From the NCBI GenBank assembly GCA_012960535.1, contig DUBB01000014.1, positions 218,408 to 282,407 of the forward strand: 64,000 nucleotides of DNA, written 5' to 3'. A program made the translations under genes and the position numbers. Positions 9,093-18,601 of the stretch are shown in pieces; positions within the stretch are counted from its first letter, which is position 1; every line of letters starts with the position of its first letter. Source of the DNA: Gammaproteobacteria bacterium. GTDB lineage: Bacteria; Pseudomonadota; Gammaproteobacteria; Pseudomonadales; Azotimanducaceae. The notes beneath the pieces were generated by a model. That model had not been told where the DNA came from, searched no databases, and saw only the letters and a program-made list of their open reading frames with translations.

Positions 9093-11459
9093 CTAGAATA
9101 TCTGCTGGTAGGGACTCTTCTCATCCTTGACTGCCTTTACCGGTTGTTGTTCCGGCAATAATTCTGCCCGGAAAAATTCAAAAATGCCGTCTGGATCAGA
9201 TGACGAAGTCCTCAGCCCGGAATCAGGGTCAATCCGAACAGAAACAATTCCGTCGGGTACCTGCAATACAGAAGCTGATGGACTGGGTAACGCTTGTTTA
9301 GCGAAATCGATCCAGATGGCGATGGGTGTTGTAGAGCCCCACTCTCTGTTGCCAACTGGACTGTTGTTAGAAAACCCGGCCCATGCAGTTGCCGCAAGAT
9401 TCCGGGTATAGCCAGAGAACCATACATCGGCATCGTTGGTGGTACCCGTCTTGCCCATAATATCGCTTCTCTGGAGTTCTCTGAATACCTGCCTACCCGT
9501 TCCTTTTCTGATGGTATCGGCCAGTATGCTGTTCATGATGAAAGCGACTCTGGGTTCCACAACCTGTTCCGCTGGGTTGGAATAATCGCAAGGGTGCGGG
9601 CAGCGTTGTTTGGGTTCGACGGAAAATATCTGTTCATTCCTAATGGATTGAATTGATGAAATCAGATGTGTTTTAACGGCAGCACCGCCGTTAGCTAAGA
9701 TACTGTAACCGGTAACAACCTCTTCAGGGGTTAAGGCGATGGTACCCCCGCCAAAGGCGAGTTGGACGTTTCTCGGAAAATCCGTGGTATCAAACCCGAA
9801 TCTTCTTACGTAATCGACTATCTTTTCAGGCCCGTAATCCAGGATGATACGGAGTGACACCAGGTTAATCGATCTAAACAGTGCCTCTCGCACTCGGATG
9901 TTACCGCGGAAACTGTTTCCTGAGTTACGAGGGCGATAAGTTTCTTCAAGCTCGCCGCCAGGCAGTACAACAGGTGCATCGTTATATATGGTGGCCGCTG
10001 TCAGGCCGGATTCCATCGCGGCAGCATAAAAAAATGGCTTGAAGTTTGAACCTGGCTGGCGCTTGGCCTGGGTGACATGGTTAAACTGATTCAGCCTGAA
10101 GTCATATCCACCTACCATGGCCCTGATCGCCCCATTTTGTGGGTCGGTTGCAATAAAGGCGCCTTGTATTGATGGCACCTGCCCTAACGCCCACCTGCCC
10201 TGGCCTATGGGCTCGATTCTAACCAGGTCACCCACCTGAACAATATCTGAAGGTGTTCGGGGCTGTTTGCCGCGGGCATTAACATTGATATAAGGTCGAG
10301 CCCAGCGCATTTCTGACCACTCAATGCTGATTAGCTCATCATCTTTAGTCAGCAGATCAACCGCGTCCTGGTATAGCTTGACTACAATTGCCGGGTGTTG
10401 ATTACCTACCAGGTTGGTCTTGTTCAGCCTGGTTTTCCAAGCGGCTGGAAAACCGGCAAGGGGGGCTGCCAGGTACGCCTGTGTTCCGCGTAGACCGCTG
10501 GCCTCAGCACCGCGATAACCATGTCTTCGATCATATAGGTTGAGTTGTTTGATGAGCGCATTTTCTGCAGCAATTTGCATATGGCTGTCGATGGTGGTGC
10601 TGACTATTAAGCCTGTACTGTAGGCGGCTCTTCCGTATCGATTGAGAATTTTCGATCGAACGATCTCTGCCACATAGAGTGCGGGGAGGTCTATTCTCCT
10701 GTCGTGTACTTTGGCTGTTATTGGCGCCTGTACGGCTCTGCGATGTGATACCTTATTAATTGAACCCTGTTCAAACATGCGGTTGAGGATCAGGTTTCGT
10801 CTTTCCAGGGCTCGCACTGGGCCGTTGATGGGGTTACCCGCTTCAGGCGCCTTAGGTATTCCGGCCAGCATGGCTAGTTGCGGTAGCGATAGTTGATCCA
10901 CGTTTTTTCCGTAATAGGTATTTGCAGCAGCCTGGATACCATAGGCATGTTTGCCAAACGGGATGACATTGAGATAAAGCGTCAGGATCTCCTGTTTGGT
11001 CAGGGCCTGCTCTAATTTTATCGCGAGCAGCATTTCCTTGAATTTCCTGATGAATCTGATTTCGGATGCGCCGGAAATATTTTTCACCAGTTGCATGGTG
11101 ATCGTGGATGCGCCCGTTTTGATTTCACCAGCGTTGATGAGCAGTTGCCAGGTGGCATTAGCCAGGGTTACCAGGTCGATACCACCGTGGACAAAAAAAC
11201 GCTTATCTTCAGTATCGAGTAAGGCATTAATGAAGGTTTTCGGAATTTTGTTATAAGTAATGGGTAGTAGCCGCTCACCATATTCCTGAATGAGTTTCTG
11301 GTCCTGACTATATATTTTCAATGGTGCTTTCAAATTAATATTGGTGAATGTTTGAATTTCAGGGATTTGCGGATTGAGGTACAGATATGCCGATGCCAGC
11401 CCCATGCCCAGCAGAGCGAAAAGCGTTAGTAGTATCCAGAATAGGGTTCGGATTAGCAT
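9093..11459 (-). CDS. ponA: Penicillin-binding protein 1A (bifunctional class A PBP)
   Basis: This inner-membrane enzyme polymerises and cross-links peptidoglycan. Domains: N-terminal membrane anchor (about 5-28); transglycosylase (about 50-230) with EDKRFFVHGGID, STITMQLVKN and the KFKEMLLAIKLE block; an OB-like insertion; transpeptidase (about 420-740) with catalytic SxxK (SNFK), SxN (SIN) and KTGTT. The 788-residue length fits ponA/mrcA. Divergent from pilM, the standard gammaproteobacterial arrangement, with a 210-base shared regulatory gap; convergent with rpmE. Confidence 0.96.
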   Translation of the reverse strand: MLIRTLFWILLTLFALLGMGLASAYLYLNPQIPEIQTFTNINLKAPLKIYSQDQKLIQEYGERLLPITYNKIPKTFINALLDTEDKRFFVHGGIDLVTLANATWQLLINAGEIKTGASTITMQLVKNISGASEIRFIRKFKEMLLAIKLEQALTKQEILTLYLNVIPFGKHAYGIQAAANTYYGKNVDQLSLPQLAMLAGIPKAPEAGNPINGPVRALERRNLILNRMFEQGSINKVSHRRAVQAPITAKVHDRRIDLPALYVAEIVRSKILNRYGRAAYSTGLIVSTTIDSHMQIAAENALIKQLNLYDRRHGYRGAEASGLRGTQAYLAAPLAGFPAAWKTRLNKTNLVGNQHPAIVVKLYQDAVDLLTKDDELISIEWSEMRWARPYINVNARGKQPRTPSDIVQVGDLVRIEPIGQGRWALGQVPSIQGAFIATDPQNGAIRAMVGGYDFRLNQFNHVTQAKRQPGSNFKPFFYAAAMESGLTAATIYNDAPVVLPGGELEETYRPRNSGNSFRGNIRVREALFRSINLVSLRIILDYGPEKIVDYVRRFGFDTTDFPRNVQLAFGGGTIALTPEEVVTGYSILANGGAAVKTHLISSIQSIRNEQIFSVEPKQRCPHPCDYSNPAEQVVEPRVAFIMNSILADTIRKGTGRQVFRELQRSDIMGKTGTTNDADVWFSGYTRNLAATAWAGFSNNSPVGNREWGSTTPIAIWIDFAKQALPSPSASVLQVPDGIVSVRIDPDSGLRTSSSDPDGIFEFFRAELLPEQQPVKAVKDEKSPYQQIF

Positions 11460-11542
11460 TTGTATTGATTGATCTGGTTAATGAACAAAGGTGATAAATT
11501 GCTTAGAAATTATTCTCTCTGATTCTATTAGAATAAGACAGT

Positions 11543-11559
11543 GACAGGTGCATCCTGTC
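11543..11559. promoter_or_regulatory. Inverted repeat in the ponA/pilM divergent region
   Basis: GACAGG (11543-11548), a 5-base loop and CCTGTC (11554-11559) form a perfect 6-bp inverted repeat about 111 bases upstream of pilM and 84 upstream of ponA. A second palindrome, ATTCTATTAGAAT, lies at 11522-11534. There is no T-tract, so an operator or 5'-UTR hairpin is more likely than a terminator. Nothing else in the 11460-11669 gap is recognisable with confidence. Confidence 0.4.
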
Positions 11560-11609
11560 CCTGTTTGATTATGACTCTGGTTAGTTGTGGAGTATAGTTG
11601 AGTCGTTAG

Positions 11610-12746
<1,137 letters not shown>

Positions 12747-12782
12747 TGATGCAATTGGCGCTGGGATTACAGGAATACAGAC

Positions 12783-13352
12783 GTGGCTGATATCAAGATT
12801 AATTTGTTGCCTTGGCGACAGCGGGTACGTGAAGAACAGCAACGACAATTCATTAATGTAATTGCTGGGCTGATGATATTGGGCGTGCTGTGCGTTGTTT
12901 TACTGTGGCAGTATTATGGTAATAGAATTTCGAACCAGGAGGCACGTAACCGCATATTAACCTCAGAAATTTCGGTACTTGATAACAAGATTGATGCAAT
13001 TCGAGCAATGCAATTAAAGCGCAAGGAATTGCTGGATCGCATGAAAGTCATACAGGAACTCCAGGGCAACAGGCCTGTCATTGTCAGGCTATTTGATGAG
13101 TTAGCCCGGCAGTTAGCCTCCCGGGTCTTTTTTGAAGAAGTGAAGATGAGTAAGGAGACTCTCTTTATTCGTGGCGTTGCCGAAGATAACAACCGAATTT
13201 CTAATCAGTTGCGTAATTTTAGTACCTCGGAATGGTTTAGGCTCCCTAACGTGACCAAAATTGATGCAGATTCACGGTATGGGGAATTGGCCAGTCGGTT
13301 TTCACTGAGCGTAATGCGCAGTTCACCGAAGAAAAATGAGGAAGCTGAGTAA
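12783..13352 (+). CDS. pilN: PilN, type IV pilus inner-membrane alignment protein
   Basis: PilN carries the cytoplasmic motif INLLPWRQ (residues 5-12) that inserts into PilM, then one transmembrane helix (about 22-42), a coiled-coil (45-85) and a ferredoxin-like periplasmic domain. 189 residues, normal length. Starts with GTG at 12783; its stop overlaps the pilO start as TAATG. Together with PilO it spans the periplasm between PilM and PilP/PilQ. Confidence 0.95.
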   Translation: MADIKINLLPWRQRVREEQQRQFINVIAGLMILGVLCVVLLWQYYGNRISNQEARNRILTSEISVLDNKIDAIRAMQLKRKELLDRMKVIQELQGNRPVIVRLFDELARQLASRVFFEEVKMSKETLFIRGVAEDNNRISNQLRNFSTSEWFRLPNVTKIDADSRYGELASRFSLSVMRSSPKKNEEAE

Positions 13353-14002
13353 TGGCATTTCAGGATGTATTACAGTCTCTGCGTGACATTGATATAAGCG
13401 ACCTGGATTTAAGTGATCTGGATTTCAGCGCGGCTGGACAGTGGTCGACGCCGGTAAAGGCAATGGCGGCGGTGTTTGGTTTTAGCATGGTCCTCTTGGC
13501 AGGGTACTTTTTCCTGATTACAGATATGCAGAAAGACCTTGAGCGGGCGGGCAATAAGGAACAGACCCTGCGACAGTCGTTCGAATCCAAGTACCAGCAG
13601 GCTGGCCTGCTGGAGGATTACCGTCAACAGGCTGAAGAAATGGAAGATAAATTTGAATCTATTCTAAGAAAACTGCCTTCGGACACAGAGATTCCAGGAT
13701 TAATTGAAGATATTACGGAAGTCGGGATTACAAATGGACTTATTTTTAATCAGATCGACTTGCAGGAGGAAGAACAGCTTGAGTTCTATGTAGAAAAACC
13801 TATCAACATAGAGGTGACTGGAGGCTATCATGAATTGGGTGCTTTCGTAAGCGATGTATCAGACCTTTCCAGAATAGTGACCTTGCATGATTTTGAAATA
13901 AAACCAAAGGGAGGCAGTGGCCAAGGTTCTGACAGTGGCAGAGGGCTTCTGACTATGAAAATAACCGCCAAAACTTATCGATATAGTGCTGAACGTGGCT
14001 AG
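13352..14002 (+). CDS. pilO: PilO, type IV pilus inner-membrane alignment protein
   Basis: PilO heterodimerises with PilN. The 216-residue protein has an acidic N-terminus with the repetitive DISDLDLSDLDFS, a transmembrane helix (about 38-57), a coiled-coil (60-105) and a periplasmic ferredoxin-like domain ending in a Gly/Ser-rich loop. Overlaps pilN by one base and pilP by about 17 bases, indicating tight coupling. Confidence 0.95.
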   Translation: MAFQDVLQSLRDIDISDLDLSDLDFSAAGQWSTPVKAMAAVFGFSMVLLAGYFFLITDMQKDLERAGNKEQTLRQSFESKYQQAGLLEDYRQQAEEMEDKFESILRKLPSDTEIPGLIEDITEVGITNGLIFNQIDLQEEEQLEFYVEKPINIEVTGGYHELGAFVSDVSDLSRIVTLHDFEIKPKGGSGQGSDSGRGLLTMKITAKTYRYSAERG

Positions 14003-14552
14003 ACGGACTCACTTTTTGCTTAAACACTGCCAGCGTTGTTTGCTTCTCGTTGGCGTGTTGCTGTTGTCTGCCTGCGGAAACTCAGCAGACACTGGAGACT
14101 TGAGAAAGTTTATGGCGGAAGTTGCGGCCAAGCCCAGAGGAACGATTCCGGCTATACCCGAATTTGAAGCTTATGAGCCCTATAAATATGGTGCAGCGAA
14201 TCGACGTAGCCCTTTTGAACCACCCGTGGTGATTGTTGATAGGGTACAGAATCAGGTGAGGACACTTATTCGCCCGCCGACTGATCATGTTAAACAGCCG
14301 TTGGAACTGTTCAATATTGGGTCGCTGACTATGGTGGGTACGCTGGCAAGGAATCAGACCTATTGGGGGTTGATTGTCGATCAGGAAGGTGTGGTACATC
14401 GAGTCCAGATAGGTGATTACATGGGCACCCAATGGGGAAAGATAAAACGCATCCGGGAATCAGGAATCGATTTGGAGGAAATTGTCAGTGATGGTGTCGG
14501 AGGGTGGTTACCAAGGCCTCGTACTATTGAAATGCTGAGTGATAATCAATGA
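13986..14552 (+). CDS. pilP: PilP, type IV pilus lipoprotein
   Basis: PilP is an inner-membrane lipoprotein linking PilNO to the secretin. The N-terminus has a basic region, a hydrophobic core and the lipobox LLSAC, so mature protein starts at that Cys. A disordered stretch with YEPYKYGAANRRSPFEPP follows, the region that binds PilN/PilO, then a beta-domain (about 95-175) with VGTLARNQTYWGLI. The start is uncertain: GTG at 13986 or GTG at 13995, both inside the end of pilO and without a clear ribosome-binding site. Confidence 0.93.
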   Translation: MLNVARRTHFLLKHCQRCLLLVGVLLLSACGNSADTGDLRKFMAEVAAKPRGTIPAIPEFEAYEPYKYGAANRRSPFEPPVVIVDRVQNQVRTLIRPPTDHVKQPLELFNIGSLTMVGTLARNQTYWGLIVDQEGVVHRVQIGDYMGTQWGKIKRIRESGIDLEEIVSDGVGGWLPRPRTIEMLSDNQ

Positions 14553-14574
14553 ATAGCATAAGTTGGAGAATGAT

Positions 14575-16743
14575 ATGACAGGCATTTTATCGAGACAGGC
14601 GCAAGGTAAGTTAAAGCGCTTTTCTGAAGGAGGTTTCATAGTATTCTCGATACTGCTCAGTGTCTGTAGCTTGGCGGATGTGACCCTGCAGAACATTGAG
14701 TTTTCGACCCTGCCAGGGGACCAGACCGAAATTCGGATGAACTTCGATGGACCACCACCTGAACCGACAGGCTATTCCATAGAACAGCCGGCAAGAATCT
14801 CTTTAGACCTGTACTCAGTTCGGAGTAATCTTACTTCAAAATATCATCCGCTAGGCAATGGTAACGCCAGAAATGTAACGGTTTTAGAAACGGAAGATCG
14901 TACTCGGGTTATAGTTGCATTAAGTGAGCTGGTGGGTTACCAGACCCGATTGCGTGGCAACACGCTTTATCTGCTGGTAGGTAGAGACCTGCAGCAGGTT
15001 AGGGCACAGCAGTTGTCGGCACCTGAGAGGGCAGTTAATGCAACAGCCGCATCGAACGCTGCCTCTATGGCTATCCAATCTCAGCAAATACTCGACGTGG
15101 ATTTCAGGCGGGGCGACGCAGGTGAAGGTAGAATTATGGTCAGGTTGTCCGATGCCGGTATCGGCATAGACGTGAACAGTGAGGGCGGTAAAATAAAAGT
15201 TACTTTCCCTGATACCAGTATCCCGAAAGCCTTGCAGCGCCGCTTGGATGTTGCTGATTTTGCGACACCGGTAAAAATTGTCGATGCCTTGCCTGAGGGT
15301 GATGCAAGTACCATCACCATAGAACCGATTGGTGAATTTGATTATCTTGCTTATCAGACAGACGCGCTTTTTACGCTTGAGGTGAAGCCTCTGGATGCTT
15401 CTGGCTCAGAATCCACCAGCGAGCGGGCTTTCATGTATCGTGGAGAAAAGTTATCTCTGAATTTTCAGGACATTGAGATTCGATCTGTACTGCAGTTGTT
15501 AGCTGAGTTTACCGACCTAAATCTGGTTGCCAGCGATACAGTCGCTGGCAGAATCACCTTGCGATTGCAAAATGTTCCTTGGGATCAGGCGCTGGATATA
15601 GTGATGCGAACAAAAGGGCTGGGTAAGCGCATGGAGGGCAATGTTTTGATGGTTGCCCCTGCTACTGAATTAGCAGCCCGGGCAAAGTTGGAGCTGGAGA
15701 GCCTGCAACAGATATCTGATTTGGCACCATTGCGCACCGAAATAATAAAAGTGAAGTATGCAAATGCCTCTGAAATTCTGAGTCTGTTCTCCCCGGGAGG
15801 CGATGCTTCGAGTAGCCAGGACATGGGTGCATCCGGAGGTGAGGAGACAGCCCCGCGAGGGTTCATATCAAGTCGCGGATCGGTCATTGTCGATGATCGA
15901 ACAAACTCAATTATTCTCACGGAAACCATTGATAAGATTAACCAGTTCAGGGAACTGTTAGAAAAGTTAGATATCCCCGTCCGGCAGGTGCTTATTGAAG
16001 CCAGGATAGTAAAGGCCAGTGACAGTTTTAAGCGTGAAGCCGGGATTCGGTGGGGTGCCTACGGGGGCCGTGTCTATGATGACGGAACCCGACTCCAGTA
16101 TGGTAATTCGCTGGAAACGGTAAAGGCGTTCCGAGACGGTAATGAACCGGATAATAATCTTATTGTTGATCTTGGAACCAGTTCAGGAAGGACCGGCGGA
16201 TTTGCATTTGGTCTGGTTAACGATGATTTTCTTCTGGACCTGGAATTGCAGCTTTTTGAAAGTGAGGGCATGGGAGAGACTGTGTCGAGGCCCACTATTA
16301 TCACTTCAGATAAACACACCGCATCGGTTAATTCAGGCAGTCAGATCCCCTATCAGGAAGATACCGGCGGTGGCGCGACGGCAACCAGTTTTATCAGTGC
16401 TACGGTCGGGTTAACCGTAACACCGCAGATTACAGCTGATGATCGCATTATATTGGAATTAAATGTTACCAATAATTCAAGAGGTGACCCCACTGCTGAT
16501 GGCCCGCCTGCGATTGATACTGAAAGTATTGAAACCCAGGTTCTTGTTAATGATGGTGAAACCGTTGTCCTGGGTGGCCTATATCAGACCCGAACCGATC
16601 TCATTCAATTGAAGACACCCATATTGGGGGATTTACCCTTTGTTGGCCGATTGTTCCGAAATTCCGCGAGGACAAAGGATAAAGATGAATTATTAATCTT
16701 TATTACACCGCGGATCATTCGTGAATCTAAAGCAGTCAGATAG
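14575..16743 (+). CDS. pilQ: PilQ, type IV pilus outer-membrane secretin
   Basis: PilQ forms the outer-membrane gated ring through which the pilus passes. Order in the 722-residue protein: signal sequence (to about residue 35), two AMIN domains that bind peptidoglycan (about 40-130 and 165-265), an STN/N0 domain (about 290-345, starting LNFQDIEIRSVLQLLAEF), an N1 domain, and the C-terminal secretin (about 470-715) with VPVRQVLIEARIV-type and FVGRLFRNSARTKDKDELLIF ends. I chose the ATG at 14575 because GGAGAA stands 7 bases upstream; a TTG at 14563 is less likely. Confidence 0.95.
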   Translation: MTGILSRQAQGKLKRFSEGGFIVFSILLSVCSLADVTLQNIEFSTLPGDQTEIRMNFDGPPPEPTGYSIEQPARISLDLYSVRSNLTSKYHPLGNGNARNVTVLETEDRTRVIVALSELVGYQTRLRGNTLYLLVGRDLQQVRAQQLSAPERAVNATAASNAASMAIQSQQILDVDFRRGDAGEGRIMVRLSDAGIGIDVNSEGGKIKVTFPDTSIPKALQRRLDVADFATPVKIVDALPEGDASTITIEPIGEFDYLAYQTDALFTLEVKPLDASGSESTSERAFMYRGEKLSLNFQDIEIRSVLQLLAEFTDLNLVASDTVAGRITLRLQNVPWDQALDIVMRTKGLGKRMEGNVLMVAPATELAARAKLELESLQQISDLAPLRTEIIKVKYANASEILSLFSPGGDASSSQDMGASGGEETAPRGFISSRGSVIVDDRTNSIILTETIDKINQFRELLEKLDIPVRQVLIEARIVKASDSFKREAGIRWGAYGGRVYDDGTRLQYGNSLETVKAFRDGNEPDNNLIVDLGTSSGRTGGFAFGLVNDDFLLDLELQLFESEGMGETVSRPTIITSDKHTASVNSGSQIPYQEDTGGGATATSFISATVGLTVTPQITADDRIILELNVTNNSRGDPTADGPPAIDTESIETQVLVNDGETVVLGGLYQTRTDLIQLKTPILGDLPFVGRLFRNSARTKDKDELLIFITPRIIRESKAVR

Positions 16744-16765
16744 TCCGCAGATAGAAGACTAGCCT

Positions 16766-17305
16766 ATGTATTTGCAGACCTATAAAAGCCTGTTTCTGGT
16801 TGGCCCTATGGCATCGGGTAAAACAACTGTAGGGCAGAAATTAGCGAGTCGGTTAGATCTTGATTTTGTAGATGTCGATCAGGAAATCGAAAGGCGCAGT
16901 GGTGTATCCATAGCCTGGATTTTCGATGTAGAGGGGGAGCAACTGTTCAGAGAAAGAGAAAGTCGAATAATTGAGGAACTAACCCCGGTGCCAGGACTGT
17001 TGCTGGCAACCGGAGGGGGGGCCATTTTAAAGGCTGAAAATCGACGTTGTTTGATTGAAAGGGGGGCTGTTTTATTTCTTGATACGACAGTAGAAACCCA
17101 ACTCAATAGAACGGCCCGCGATAATAGAAGGCCACTGCTTCAAAACGTAGATAAGCGAAAGGTACTAACAGATTTAAAGCTGGAAAGAGACCCCTTATAC
17201 AGAGAGGTTGCAGATGTGACCGTGAATGTAGACAACAGGCCGGCTAAGAAGATGATAGAAGCTATTATGGCTGAATTATTAGGTTGTGGATTGGTGTGTA
17301 AATGA
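16766..17305 (+). CDS. aroK: Shikimate kinase
   Basis: Phosphorylates shikimate at O3 in the common aromatic amino-acid pathway. The 179-residue protein has a P-loop GPMASGKTTVGQ (residues 13-24; the usual form is GPMGAGKST, so Ser/Thr substitutions are mild), DVD (36-38), the shikimate-binding FRERE and GGG (84-86) and the LID RDNRRPLL. It follows pilQ by 22 bases and overlaps aroB by 4 bases, the standard pilQ-aroK-aroB order. Confidence 0.95.
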   Translation: MYLQTYKSLFLVGPMASGKTTVGQKLASRLDLDFVDVDQEIERRSGVSIAWIFDVEGEQLFRERESRIIEELTPVPGLLLATGGGAILKAENRRCLIERGAVLFLDTTVETQLNRTARDNRRPLLQNVDKRKVLTDLKLERDPLYREVADVTVNVDNRPAKKMIEAIMAELLGCGLVCK

Positions 17306-18396
17306 ATAAGCGCTTGCAGGTGGAAATGAGTGATGCTTCTTATCCGATTCACATTGGCAGAGCCCTGCTGGAACAGCCGCAATTGATTGCTGATTATATC
17401 TCGCATCAGTCAGTATTTGTGGTCAGTAATTCGACAGTTGGTGATTTGTATCTGGATAGGTTGAAGGCTGCTTTGAAGGGTTTTTCCGTGAACGAATATC
17501 TAATTGGGGATGGTGAACGTTTCAAGACGCTGCAGACGGTAGAAGCGATCATTGGCGCGATGCTGGAATCAGGACAGACCAGAGAAACCACTGTTATTGC
17601 GTTGGGTGGCGGTGTGGTAGGAGATATTGCAGGGTTTGCAGGGGCCGTTTATCAACGTGGTGTTAACGTAATTCAGATACCGACCACATTACTGGCTCAA
17701 GTGGATTCGTCAGTGGGCGGAAAGACTGCCGTAAACCATCTACTTGGCAAGAATATGATAGGGGCGTTTCATCAGCCTGTCGCGGTTTTCATTGACGTGG
17801 ATGTATTGGCCAGCCTGCCGCCGCGTGAATTACGAGCAGGTTTGGCTGAGGTTATTAAGCATGGCGCATTGGCTGATGCTGGTTACCTGTCCTGGCTGCA
17901 GTCAAATGTGAAAAATCTGCTGGCATTGGAGAAAGATGCGATTACCAAGATGGTGCTGCGTAGTTGTGAGATCAAATCAAGTGTTGTTTCTCAGGATGAA
18001 AGAGAGTCAGGCTTAAGGGCATTGCTTAATCTCGGGCACACCTTCGGGCATGCCATAGAAACACTTTCTGGCTATGGTGTTTGGTTGCATGGTGAAGCTG
18101 TTGCCGTTGGCATGGTAATGGCTGCAGACCTGTCAGCTCGATTGGGCAAGATCACCTGGGAAGATGCCGGATACTTGAAATCTTTGCTGCTGCAGTTTGA
18201 ATTGCCGATATCGCCACCGGATAACTTAAACAACGAGCAATTGTTTGCAGCCATGGGGAGAGATAAGAAAGCGACAGGAAAAGGCATGCGCTTCGTTTTG
18301 TTAAATGGCCTTGGTAATGCATGTCTAGAAGAAGAGGTCCCAACGGAATTAATCCAGCAGACGCTGCAGGCAGGTCGAAAATTGTGTTGTCCCTGA
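17302..18396 (+). CDS. aroB: 3-dehydroquinate synthase
   Basis: NAD- and zinc-dependent enzyme converting DAHP to 3-dehydroquinate. The 364-residue sequence has the nucleotide motif GGGVVGDIAGFAG (about 99-111), PTTLLAQVDSSVGGKTA (127-143), and metal ligands in EVIKHG and LNLGHTFGHAIE plus LHGEAVAVGM. ATGA overlap with aroK indicates translational coupling. The downstream 205 bases (to 18601) contain only short imperfect hairpins and no gene I can support. Confidence 0.96.
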   Translation: MNKRLQVEMSDASYPIHIGRALLEQPQLIADYISHQSVFVVSNSTVGDLYLDRLKAALKGFSVNEYLIGDGERFKTLQTVEAIIGAMLESGQTRETTVIALGGGVVGDIAGFAGAVYQRGVNVIQIPTTLLAQVDSSVGGKTAVNHLLGKNMIGAFHQPVAVFIDVDVLASLPPRELRAGLAEVIKHGALADAGYLSWLQSNVKNLLALEKDAITKMVLRSCEIKSSVVSQDERESGLRALLNLGHTFGHAIETLSGYGVWLHGEAVAVGMVMAADLSARLGKITWEDAGYLKSLLLQFELPISPPDNLNNEQLFAAMGRDKKATGKGMRFVLLNGLGNACLEEEVPTELIQQTLQAGRKLCCP

Positions 18397-18601
18397 TGGT
18401 ATTCAGACTTCCAGCAGCTGAGGGAATAGTGCCTGGGTGGTGTTGCCAGGGTTGTAATGGATCGAGAATATGAGATGGATTAGGATAGATTGTGACGTTT
18501 ACCGGGAATGGCTTTGGCTAGGTGGATCTTTTTTTGAAAGAGGTATCGATGGCTTGTTTCTGGCCTGATCGATCAGTGAGCAAAATGTTATGGAGAAGAT
18601 C

